DNA of 30,961 nt, from the NCBI GenBank assembly GCA_900769345.1, contig CAAGGJ010000080.1, forward strand, positions 1-30,961. The letters run 5' to 3'. This document shows, piece after piece, positions 21,919 to 29,326 of the stretch. The DNA comes from Bacteroidales bacterium. Its GTDB lineage: Bacteria; Bacteroidota; Bacteroidia; Bacteroidales; Muribaculaceae. The notes beneath the pieces were generated by a model. It was not told where the DNA came from and did not search any database. It saw nothing but the letters and a program-made list of their open reading frames with translations. Numbering within the stretch: the first letter of the stretch is position 1; every line of letters starts with the position of its first letter. The position numbers and the translations under genes were made by a program.

Positions 21919-23459
21919 TTTCCTAAAATTTTGTTGATTGAACCTTTATAAACCACCGAAACCAGGCAGCCTACATTATCGCCGGTGAGCGCCCCATGGT
22001 CGAGCGCTACTTGTGCCTTTACTGTCAATGGCAACGACCCTGATAACCGATATTCGCCCTCTATCATTGCCGAAGTTGCATTCTCCGTTTCGAACAATGG
22101 CACATAAGGCGTGCCCCACGACTTGCGATACATCACTTTTGCACAATAGCCGAGGCGCGGTGTGACATTTCCGGCTACAGCTGCATGAAAACCTCGCACA
22201 CGGGTATGACGGAACTTTATCACACCGTCGCGATTATATATCGGCGACAAAAGCACCGACGAGCCTATCGCCATACCACGATTGGCGTAACCATTGTAAA
22301 AATAATTGTTGTAATAATCATCAGAGCCGGTGGCCTTGTCTACAATTGCCGTACCCGGAAAGTCGCCCGGTGCCCAATGGATGGGGCCACTCTGATTGGT
22401 GAAATCGAAATATTCCACCACAGCTCCACTTATCAGCCCTTGCTTGGGCGTGCGATATTCTATACCGTACACACCATCCCATCCGTTGAGCAGCCCTATG
22501 CCCGAACCGTCCTCGAAGGGCTTCTGGAAATAACCTCTTACGGTGCTGCCATCGCGTAGCCTATAGCGCGCCGCCAAGTCCCACGAACCGAGATGGTTGC
22601 CCTCATAGTAGGCTACATCGCCTTGCACACTGCCTCCACTGCCTCCACTCGGCAAAAATGCCTTATAGAATGCCTTAAATGTGTCGTTTGACTTATGCAC
22701 TTCTTTTAATTCCCCTCTAAAGTATATGGTTCGCTCTCCCAAAAACTGGCATGCGGCTTGCATTCCCACTGTCACCGATAAGCGTTCTGTGGGCTTGGTG
22801 CGAAAATAGCACCGCTTATAGTTGGAATACGAACCTCGTGTGATGCTCGAACTATAAAAATTGTAGTGATTCTCGAGCCACGAATCTTGCATATCTTTGT
22901 AATATGCCAACTCGCCGTCGATTTGCACCCATCCGTTAGTAAACGGGATGTCTTGAAAATCCACAAATCCGGCTCTCACACCCGGCATTGGGCGTGCGTT
23001 GCCCGAGAGCACAAGGTCGCCGCTGCCCAACTCGGCATCTATCATCTTATTGCGATGCTGCTGCACGCCCACCGAGAGGGTCACGCCGCGATATTTCAGT
23101 TCGCCATACAGTTGCTGCAACCATGCGCGCGAGGGGTGCTGTGCATTTTTCACCCATTTGCCCGCCTCGTAGCGATGATAATCCACATTAGAGGCCCATC
23201 CACCCCACACTTCGAACCCGAATCCGTAGCTAAAGCGCTGTGTGGTGTCCATAGCATGACTCACACGGGCACTCACAAGCGCCGAATTGGCTTGCGTGAC
23301 GCTGCCATAACGGTTTGCCATAATGTAATGTGGCGCCAAACGACCGTCTCCGGCATTTACGGAAACTTCTGCCTCATAATCGATTTGACACTGCGCTTTC
23401 GCGCCCTGCGACAATATCAAAATGGCCACAACGACCGGTATATTCAGTAATTTTCTCAT
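21915..23459 (-). CDS. Wzi-like capsule assembly outer-membrane barrel (copy 2)
   Basis: A 514-residue outer-membrane barrel with a signal peptide (1-22, ending GAKA). Mature regions follow copy 1 almost strand by strand: the start CQIDYEAEVSVNAGDG, the Wzi hallmark LSGNARPMPGVRAGFVDFQD, YYEGNHLGSWDLAARY and NYFYNGYANRGMAIG. Differences collect in the segment around residues 255-290 (a Gly/Ser-rich loop here) and near the C-terminus, probably surface loops. It lies 51 bp after glsB on the same strand with no promoter seen, so it is likely part of the glsA-glsB unit. Whether it binds a polysaccharide or another surface ligand cannot be told. Confidence 0.8.
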   Translation of the reverse strand: MRKLLNIPVVVAILILSQGAKAQCQIDYEAEVSVNAGDGRLAPHYIMANRYGSVTQANSALVSARVSHAMDTTQRFSYGFGFEVWGGWASNVDYHRYEAGKWVKNAQHPSRAWLQQLYGELKYRGVTLSVGVQQHRNKMIDAELGSGDLVLSGNARPMPGVRAGFVDFQDIPFTNGWVQIDGELAYYKDMQDSWLENHYNFYSSSITRGSYSNYKRCYFRTKPTERLSVTVGMQAACQFLGERTIYFRGELKEVHKSNDTFKAFYKAFLPSGGSGGSVQGDVAYYEGNHLGSWDLAARYRLRDGSTVRGYFQKPFEDGSGIGLLNGWDGVYGIEYRTPKQGLISGAVVEYFDFTNQSGPIHWAPGDFPGTAIVDKATGSDDYYNNYFYNGYANRGMAIGSSVLLSPIYNRDGVIKFRHTRVRGFHAAVAGNVTPRLGYCAKVMYRKSWGTPYVPLFETENATSAMIEGEYRLSGSLPLTVKAQVALDHGALTGDNVGCLVSVVYKGSINKILGK

Positions 23460-23510
23460 ATTCTATGCTTTAACCTTTACCCAATATAACACACTCTCCT
23501 TCTGCTGATT

Positions 23511-24455
23511 CTACTGCAATGTAGAATCTTCGCGATGAAAGGTATTAACATGTCGTCCTATTTTATCCTCTGTGATTTCGCTCACCGATATCATTATACC
23601 ACTCTCTTCCACATCGCCAAACTCATCGTTAATAGCCGTGCCAAACATTCGCATCGTGGGCGACAAGCTCATATAGGCATGCACCAAAGGCGGCACCGTG
23701 CGGCCTTCTTTGCGAACCAACTCATTGAGAATCAGCATATCGGCCTTCATATCGTTGCCAGTAAAGCAGTTCTTAAGATATTCCTCATCGGTTTTTAGCT
23801 GCACGGGGGTTATCGGTGTCACCAAATTTTCATTATCGGGGAAATGCTTATGCAGAAAATACAAAATCATATCGCGGCATAGTGGCGAATAGTTAGGATA
23901 CATAGTCACCTTGCCGAAGAGATATTTTATCTGCGGATAAAGCACCACAAGTGCTCCTATGCCGTCCCAGAGATTATCGAGAGCATATATGGCACGTGCT
24001 CCGGCTCGGCTCGACTGATACTCCAGGCGCACAAACGACCGCCCGAGCTCAAGTGTATACGGCAGATATTCTTTCATAAACTTTTCGGAGAAGCGAAACA
24101 TGTGCGCTGTGGCTATGTTTGGTGCTCCGTCGGCTCGCAATTTCACTTCATCGCCGAGGATAAACCGATAGCCGCCCACTATCTCGCGACTCTCAGGATT
24201 CCACACCAACAATTGTCGGCATGGCACCTCCATTGTGTCGTATTCGTCGATGTCGCAGTCCTTGCCCGTTCCGCCGCCTGCCGTGCGAAAGGCTATCTCG
24301 CGCAGTCGGCCCAGTTCGCGCATAGTGTTGGGCGCATTGAAGGCGTCTACCACATATATTTCATTACCGCCCTTATTGGTGGCTCGCAGAAAACGATCTT
24401 CGGTCAATTCTTGCTCTATCAGTTCGGCGCTCACCTCGGGAATTATTGCTTTCAT
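23511..24455 (-). CDS. glsB: GlsB-like N-acyltransferase (glycine lipid synthesis, first step)
   Basis: A 314-residue GNAT-fold acyltransferase of the OlsB/hemolysin type. In Bacteroides thetaiotaomicron GlsB adds a 3-hydroxy fatty acid to the amino group of glycine, the first step to glycine lipids and the related flavolipin-type lipids. Visible features are ELGRLREIAFRTAGGGTGKDCDIDEYD (46-72), which is typical of this family, GGYRFILGDE, ELGRSFV and the helix GIGALVVLYPQIKYLFGKV. It follows glsA by 50 bp on the same strand, the same pairing as in Bacteroides. The call rests on motif memory and on the gene pair; ornithine could be an alternative acceptor. Confidence 0.85.
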   Translation of the reverse strand: MKAIIPEVSAELIEQELTEDRFLRATNKGGNEIYVVDAFNAPNTMRELGRLREIAFRTAGGGTGKDCDIDEYDTMEVPCRQLLVWNPESREIVGGYRFILGDEVKLRADGAPNIATAHMFRFSEKFMKEYLPYTLELGRSFVRLEYQSSRAGARAIYALDNLWDGIGALVVLYPQIKYLFGKVTMYPNYSPLCRDMILYFLHKHFPDNENLVTPITPVQLKTDEEYLKNCFTGNDMKADMLILNELVRKEGRTVPPLVHAYMSLSPTMRMFGTAINDEFGDVEESGIMISVSEITEDKIGRHVNTFHREDSTLQ

Positions 24456-24505
24456 CCTACAATATTTATTATTTTGTTTTTATTCTATTTGATTGAAATT
24501 GCTCG

Positions 24506-25351
24506 TTAGCGTCCTGCCAGGCCGTAGCATATCTTTCTTATTCGCTCTGCTTCTGACAATGGCGCTGAAGCATCAAGACTACTGCTCGCTATGGGTTTGC
24601 CCACTCGCAGGGTGAACTGCCGGCCCCGGCATTTCACCATCTCGCGCGGCAGCAACATCATCTCTATGTTGAATTTCAACTTCAGTCGCTTGCGCAGACG
24701 CGCCACTCGATAGAACATCTTGGAGTTTTCTCCCTCGAAGTACATCGGCACTATGTCGCGGCCATATTCCACGGCTTTGGTAACAAAAGATTTCTGCCAC
24801 ATAAGGTCGCTCACCGTGCCGTCGTCGTGCAGACGCGAGCAGAGTCCTGCCGGAAAGGTGAGCATCTGGCCGCTGCCCCTATATGCCGCCTCTATCTGCT
24901 CTGCAGCTCCGCGGCTCTGCTTGCCAAATTTGTTGATGGGTAAAAACACATCTTTGAGCGGCGTCACTGCCATAAGCAGGTCGTTGACCAAGAATTTTAC
25001 ATCACCGCCAAATCGGCTTCCTATAAGTGAGATAATAGCGAGTCCGTCGAGTCCACCCATAGGGTGATTGCTCACAAATATATAGCGACCATCGCCGGGG
25101 TGCGGCAGATTTTCTTCTCCCACCACCTTGATGCCGGCTTGCAGGTAATCTATCACACCGTTGGCAAAGTCTACGCCGGTCTTATGTCCGTGCAGGCGAG
25201 CCACTTCATTCAGTTGGTCCTCACATATCAATTTTGCCAATGCACGCACCAGAAATCGTGGGATATAACGGCTATAGCGGGGCAATCGCTGTCGTATTAC
25301 CTCACCCGTATCGAGTCTCACCGTCTCTTTTTTCTGTGCTTCGTCTTGCAT
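24506..25351 (-). CDS. glsA: GlsA-like O-acyltransferase (glycine lipid synthesis, second step)
   Basis: A 281-residue PlsC-like acyltransferase that probably esterifies the 3-hydroxyl group of N-acylglycine with a second fatty acid. It has the catalytic histidine in NHPMGGLDG (H96, D102; an H-x5-D variant of the usual H-x4-D), FPAGLCSR at 166-173 in place of FPEG, and the later IVPMYFEGENS segment. The open frame reaches a TTG at 25381, but a -7 box overlaps that codon, so the ATG at 25351 is the likely start. It is the first gene of a probable unit with glsB and the duplicated Wzi/lipoprotein genes. Confidence 0.85.
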   Translation of the reverse strand: MQDEAQKKETVRLDTGEVIRQRLPRYSRYIPRFLVRALAKLICEDQLNEVARLHGHKTGVDFANGVIDYLQAGIKVVGEENLPHPGDGRYIFVSNHPMGGLDGLAIISLIGSRFGGDVKFLVNDLLMAVTPLKDVFLPINKFGKQSRGAAEQIEAAYRGSGQMLTFPAGLCSRLHDDGTVSDLMWQKSFVTKAVEYGRDIVPMYFEGENSKMFYRVARLRKRLKLKFNIEMMLLPREMVKCRGRQFTLRVGKPIASSSLDASAPLSEAERIRKICYGLAGR

Positions 25352-25378
25352 CTTGCTCGTTATTTTCACTATTCTCAG

Positions 25379-25410
25379 CAAAATTATACATTATTCTCAC
25401 CATTTGCAAA
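25379..25410 (-). promoter_or_regulatory. Promoter of the glsA-glsB unit
   Basis: The minus strand has TTTG (25407-25410), a 20-bp spacer and TAATTTTG (25379-25386). Transcription would begin near 25372, which rules out the TTG start at 25381 and supports the ATG at 25351. Confidence 0.78.
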
Positions 25411-25509
25411 TCCTACGCCCCACCCCAACACTTTGCCGAACTTTTAATCATATTTTTACACCGCCTAACGCTGCAAATAGCCACTACTAACCAAAGTTTA
25501 TGGCAAATA

Positions 25510-25542
25510 TTGAATTTCATATCGAAAAAATACTTACTTTTG
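25510..25542 (+). promoter_or_regulatory. Possible promoter of the polytopic membrane protein gene
   Basis: TACTTTTG at 25535-25542 matches the -7 box; TTG at 25510-25512 is a weak -33 candidate with a 22-bp spacer. The ATG begins only 4 bases after the -7 box, so the mRNA would be leaderless or nearly so. Confidence 0.5.
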
Positions 25543-25546
25543 CATT

Positions 25547-26977
25547 ATGATAAAGCCGAGAGTCATATTTCTATCCGAGGGGATAGCACTTTTACTAATA
25601 TTCCTTATATCAACCTTTTTTTTGCCTCTAAGCTATGGCATACAGTTGACATTGGGATTGCTCTTGGCGTATGCCATTCCTCGCATCATCTATTCGCGCC
25701 TAAAGCACTACAGCACCACAGGCCATGCCGTGCTCATAGGACTATGGCTTCTGCTTTCCACTCTTGCCGTCCACTATGTGGGCCGATGCACCGCTTGGGG
25801 CGATTTGCCGCTTTGCGAGCCGCATCTGTGGGGCGATGCTCATCGCTATTGGAACTATGCCGAGGCATTCTATTCGCAAACGGATTTCCCCCGGTCGCGT
25901 TCGAGCTTCGGATTATCGGCCATCACTGCAGCTTCGTGGATGGTGTTCGGCAAAAATCTTATTCCGCCCATTTGCATCAACATCTGCTTGACCATCTCTA
26001 CCGTGGTGCTCATGGGCAATGTCACGCTGCACCTCATAGCCAATCGCACCGGCCGTTCGGCTCAGTCGGTGGCAACTCTTGCCATGCTGGCGTCGTCGGT
26101 GCTCTTCTATTGGCTCTCGCACGCCATGCAGATGCTCAAAGAACCGATAATCTCGTTCGGAGTGGCGCTTTGCGCTCTTGCTTTGGCGCGAACCATCGAA
26201 TCGCGCCACTCGGCTCCGCGTTTCGCTTGGCGCGACGTGGCTGTGTTTGCCCTCGGAGCTGTGTTGGTTGCCTCGGCTCGATCGCCCTACGCACTTGTGA
26301 TGGCTGCCGGTGCGCTTATGTGCACCATTTATCGCCGTCCGCGTTTCTCGGTCCTGACTATGGCGGTTTGTGCCGTGATGGCTTACTGTCTCGTATACCT
26401 CGCCACACAGACTCTTTTGATGCGCCCTGTGCAGCTATTCGTTGAGGAACAAAATGCTCAACTCGTTTCAAATCAGTTCATCATCGGCATATCGCAGATT
26501 CCCTACTACAACATCATAGGCGATTATTTCACCTATCCTTGGTGGAAAAAACTCTTGCTCTTGCCTTTCACGAGCATGGTGCAATACGTCATCCCGTTCC
26601 CGTGGGTGTTCTCCACTCCACACATCGATGAGGTATTTCCTCGCATCGGACTCGGCGCCTATATTGTGGGTGGTATGGCGCTCTTCTACATCTTCTTCCT
26701 CTCCTGGCGCCGACCCACTCATCTCACTGCTTTCACCGCTTGGGCTATTCTGTGCTTCGTCACTCCTGCCTATGCCGTGGCGGGGTCGGTGTCGCGGTAT
26801 GTCACTCCATTTCAATTACTTTTCGTGCCTATGGCTGTTTATGTGCTTGTTTTGCTGCTCGAGAACCAACATCGCAAGAAATTTACTATCTTTGCTGTGG
26901 CTTATGCAGTGGTGCTTGCCATTACTCTCATCTTGTGCTATTCGGCTCAAGCCGATGCCTTGAGTAGATATGCCTGA
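25547..26977 (+). CDS. Polytopic membrane protein, probable polysaccharide-related
   Basis: A 476-residue integral membrane protein with roughly ten to twelve hydrophobic segments, for example residues 9-30, 32-48, 60-76, 160-180, 195-215, 230-250, 265-290 and several near the C-terminus. After the third segment a soluble loop contains LWGDAHRYWNYAEAFYSQTDFP, with acidic and aromatic residues like the first loop of membrane glycosyltransferases (GT-C type) or Wzy-like polymerases. No motif fixes the class. It is followed 73 bp later by a putative glycosyltransferase, which supports a role in surface glycan synthesis. The ATG at 25547 is the only early start, and it lies almost on the promoter. 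Confidence 0.7.
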   Translation: MIKPRVIFLSEGIALLLIFLISTFFLPLSYGIQLTLGLLLAYAIPRIIYSRLKHYSTTGHAVLIGLWLLLSTLAVHYVGRCTAWGDLPLCEPHLWGDAHRYWNYAEAFYSQTDFPRSRSSFGLSAITAASWMVFGKNLIPPICINICLTISTVVLMGNVTLHLIANRTGRSAQSVATLAMLASSVLFYWLSHAMQMLKEPIISFGVALCALALARTIESRHSAPRFAWRDVAVFALGAVLVASARSPYALVMAAGALMCTIYRRPRFSVLTMAVCAVMAYCLVYLATQTLLMRPVQLFVEEQNAQLVSNQFIIGISQIPYYNIIGDYFTYPWWKKLLLLPFTSMVQYVIPFPWVFSTPHIDEVFPRIGLGAYIVGGMALFYIFFLSWRRPTHLTAFTAWAILCFVTPAYAVAGSVSRYVTPFQLLFVPMAVYVLVLLLENQHRKKFTIFAVAYAVVLAITLILCYSAQADALSRYA

Positions 26978-27050
26978 ATTGGGCAACATCTTGCAATTAG
27001 CCATTGTTTGTTTTATTTTCTCTACTTAGTTTAACTATAATCAGCTTTCG

Positions 27051-27896
27051 ATGAACCTCGACAAAGCAAAACAGCTGGCTACTTGCTTCTCCGACACAGC
27101 ACTCAGCCTTGCAAAAATAGCATTTCTTTCAAAATGGTCGGTTAATGTTCCCACGGAGAAGGGCGAATTGGTGATTTTGGGCAACGGCCCGTCGCTCAAC
27201 ACCACGCTCAACCGCTCACGCCGATTTGTGATGAAATGTGATCGTTTGGCTGTAAATTTTGCCGCTTCGGCGCCTGTGTTTCGCGAACTCAAGCCTAATC
27301 ACTATGTGCTCGCCGACCCACACTTCTTCCGAAATGCCGACAATGCCAATGTGGCTAAACTCTGGTTGGCTCTCTCGCAAGTCGATTGGGATATGAACCT
27401 GTTTGTGCCCTGCAATGTAGCCATAGCCGGCGATGTGGCGGGCGTTATCGCCGAAAACAAGCACATCACCTTGGTGCGCTACAACCTCACTCCGGTGGAA
27501 GGTGCTCAATGGCTTGAAAACTGGGCTTTTGCTCGCGGATTGGGTATGCCGCGCCCGCGCAATGTGCTCATTCCATCGCTTATGATTGCTCTGCGTTGCG
27601 GCTATGAAAAAATTTATGTTGCCGGAGCCGACCATTCTTGGACTAAAACCCTATCGGTCGACGACAACAATAATGTTGTGTCGATTCAACCGCATTTCTA
27701 CCGCGAGGACGAGAAGGAAGTGAAGCGCGTCAACACCGAATATATGCACTATCCGTTGCATCAGATTTTGTATAGTTTCTACGTAGCATTCCGATCCTAC
27801 CACACCATCGAACGCTTTGCACGACACATCAACCGGCAAATCATCAACATCACACCCGATAGCTTCATCGATGCCTTCCGACGCCAAAAGTTATAA
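27051..27896 (+). CDS. DUF115/Maf-like protein, putative glycosyltransferase
   Basis: A 281-residue soluble protein with LVILGNGPSLN at residues 40-50, a nucleotide-binding-like loop shared by DUF115 (MptE/Maf) proteins and by GT42 sialyltransferases. NHYVLADPHFFR (about 84-95) and the late strand KIYVAGADHSWTK (about 187-199) fit the Rossmann-like core of the same group. Maf proteins move nonulosonic acids such as pseudaminic acid onto flagellins; MptE makes pterin diphosphate. The pairing with a polytopic membrane protein favours a sugar-transfer role, but no sialic-acid synthesis genes are in the window. Confidence in the fold is moderate and in the activity low. Confidence 0.65.
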   Translation: MNLDKAKQLATCFSDTALSLAKIAFLSKWSVNVPTEKGELVILGNGPSLNTTLNRSRRFVMKCDRLAVNFAASAPVFRELKPNHYVLADPHFFRNADNANVAKLWLALSQVDWDMNLFVPCNVAIAGDVAGVIAENKHITLVRYNLTPVEGAQWLENWAFARGLGMPRPRNVLIPSLMIALRCGYEKIYVAGADHSWTKTLSVDDNNNVVSIQPHFYREDEKEVKRVNTEYMHYPLHQILYSFYVAFRSYHTIERFARHINRQIINITPDSFIDAFRRQKL

Positions 27897-27920
27897 AAAA
27901 AATACCGCAGCCTGTGGCCA

Positions 27921-28847
27921 TCACAGCCACTTGCGATTCTTAAAGAACAACAGCGAGCAAATGGTGGTTATCGCCGAAATGGCAAGTGCCACAAAGAAAC
28001 CCCATTTCCACTGTTCCATGCCGTTTATCAAGTTCATACCGAAAAGGCTCGCCACCAATGTTGGGAACATAATTATCATATTGAGCGAGGTCAAACGGCG
28101 CATCACTTTGTTCATATTATTGTTGATGACATTGGCATAGGTGTCCATTGTGGAATTCAAGATGTTGATGTAGATGGCTGTGGTCTCACGCGCCTGGTTC
28201 ATCTCGATATTCACGTCTTCTATCAGCTCGGCATCGAGTTCATCTACAGGCAAGCGGAACTTAATCTTCGAAAGAAGGGTCTCATTACCACGAATCGATG
28301 TAGCAAAATATGTCAAACTGTCTTGCAAGCGCGAGAGACTCACAAGGTCGCTGTTGTCAATCTCTTGATCGAGATTGCGCTTAAATTTTTCTATCAAGGC
28401 ATTCACCTGCTTCAGATACTTCAGATACCACACCGAAGCCGAGAGGAAGATACAAAATACCAAGTCGGCTGCATCGCTGAAGCCCACTGCTTTACGGCGA
28501 TGATGATTCACAAAATCCTGCATCATGCCGGTCTCTTGATGGCATATCGTGATTATCACGTCCTTCTTTATCACTATACCCAAGGGGATGGTGGTGTAAG
28601 GCGAACGGCTATTGGTCTTTTTCAATTGTGGTATACGCAAGATAATCATCAGCCAACCATCATCGTAGTCATAACGCGCTCGCTCATCGTTATCCGCTAT
28701 ATCCGATAGGAAATAGTCGGGCAACTGCAAGTTCTCGTTCAAATACTTAATGTCTTCGTCGGTGGGGCATGTTACCTGAACCCAACAAGATGGCTTCCAT
28801 TCTTCCATCTCATTTATGCCCTTATTGATATTCCAAAATGCCAGCAT
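27921..28847 (-). CDS. corA: CorA family magnesium/divalent metal transporter
   Basis: A 308-residue member of the 2-TM-GxN family, which forms pentameric Mg2+ channels in the inner membrane. The large N-terminal cytoplasmic domain (1-about 245) ends in a long helix (NNNMNKVMRRLTSLNMI), the first membrane segment leads into the signature GMN at 270-272 (LFGMNLINGMEQW), and the second segment (about 283-300) is followed by the basic tail KNRKWL. The length is typical. It is convergent with the DUF115 gene (24 bp between stop codons) and has its own promoter. Co2+ or Ni2+ transport is an alternative for some members. Confidence 0.93.
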   Translation of the reverse strand: MLAFWNINKGINEMEEWKPSCWVQVTCPTDEDIKYLNENLQLPDYFLSDIADNDERARYDYDDGWLMIILRIPQLKKTNSRSPYTTIPLGIVIKKDVIITICHQETGMMQDFVNHHRRKAVGFSDAADLVFCIFLSASVWYLKYLKQVNALIEKFKRNLDQEIDNSDLVSLSRLQDSLTYFATSIRGNETLLSKIKFRLPVDELDAELIEDVNIEMNQARETTAIYINILNSTMDTYANVINNNMNKVMRRLTSLNMIIMFPTLVASLFGMNLINGMEQWKWGFFVALAISAITTICSLLFFKNRKWL

Positions 28848-28957
28848 AGCTAAGATTGAGTTTGTCGTTTAACTTTCCGTTTGTCGTTCGCTCCTCTTTT
28901 TTCTTCGATTAGCTTGCGAAATTCACATTCCGCACAAGGGGGTTCACTTGCGCTCGG

Positions 28958-28965
28958 CAAAGATA
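28958..28965 (-). promoter_or_regulatory. Probable -7 box for corA
   Basis: The minus strand reads TATCTTTG (TAnnTTTG), 110 bp before the corA ATG. The -33 element is not clear, so the assignment is tentative. Confidence 0.5.
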
Positions 28966-29233
28966 GGGAAATTTCACCGAAATTTGTCATCTTATCCCTA
29001 TTTTTTTCACCCTTTTTATCACTATGCTTTCAACACTATGCTTTCAACCAACAACATTTCGTTTCAAGCCCCCCGTTTATGTCTATTGTTTTAGAACTGA
29101 ATATTTCGCCAAATAAGGCTCTATGCCGTCCATATCGTTGGAATCGGTGCTCTTATCTCGGCTTAACGCATGGATTCTGCAATGAAATAATAGGATTTTT
29201 CGATCAAATGCGTTTTCTTTCCGATTAATTCAT
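28966..29233. other. Non-coding spacer between divergent genes
   Basis: The 479-bp gap between corA and the saccharopine-type dehydrogenase gene holds the two promoter boxes, a 14-bp tandem duplication (29021-29048) and a 49-codon ATG frame at 29079-29228 with no family resemblance. Nothing else was recognised. Confidence 0.5.
29021..29048. repeat. Perfect 14-bp tandem duplication
   Basis: ACTATGCTTTCAAC occurs twice in direct succession at 29021-29034 and 29035-29048, without a mismatch. Confidence 0.9.
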
Positions 29234-29241
29234 TACTTTTG
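29234..29241 (+). promoter_or_regulatory. Probable -7 box for the carboxynorspermidine synthase gene
   Basis: TACTTTTG matches TAnnTTTG, 85 bp before the ATG. No TTTG is present at the -33 distance. The leader starts with a GC-rich hairpin, GGCGC/GCGCC at 29260-29264 and 29272-29276. Confidence 0.55.
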
Positions 29242-29326
29242 TTAAAACTTTCGATGTGAGGCGCGCCTATGGCGCCGCTGCACTGTTTATTCACTTTTTT
29301 ATTTATAATATTTTTACAAGAAAAAA

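Noticed and set aside
25352..25381. TTG start of glsA at 25381
   Set aside because: The codon lies inside the TAATTTTG promoter box, so it would not be on the mRNA; the ATG at 25351 is preferred.
25234..26445. Plus-strand frame of 403 residues
   Set aside because: It runs through the glsA 5' end, its promoter and the membrane protein gene in another frame. The composition (Arg, His, Cys) is that of a shadow frame.
29079..29228. 49-codon ATG frame in the corA/carboxynorspermidine synthase gap
   Set aside because: It shows no recognisable family, no helical or signal pattern, and no promoter or terminator of its own.
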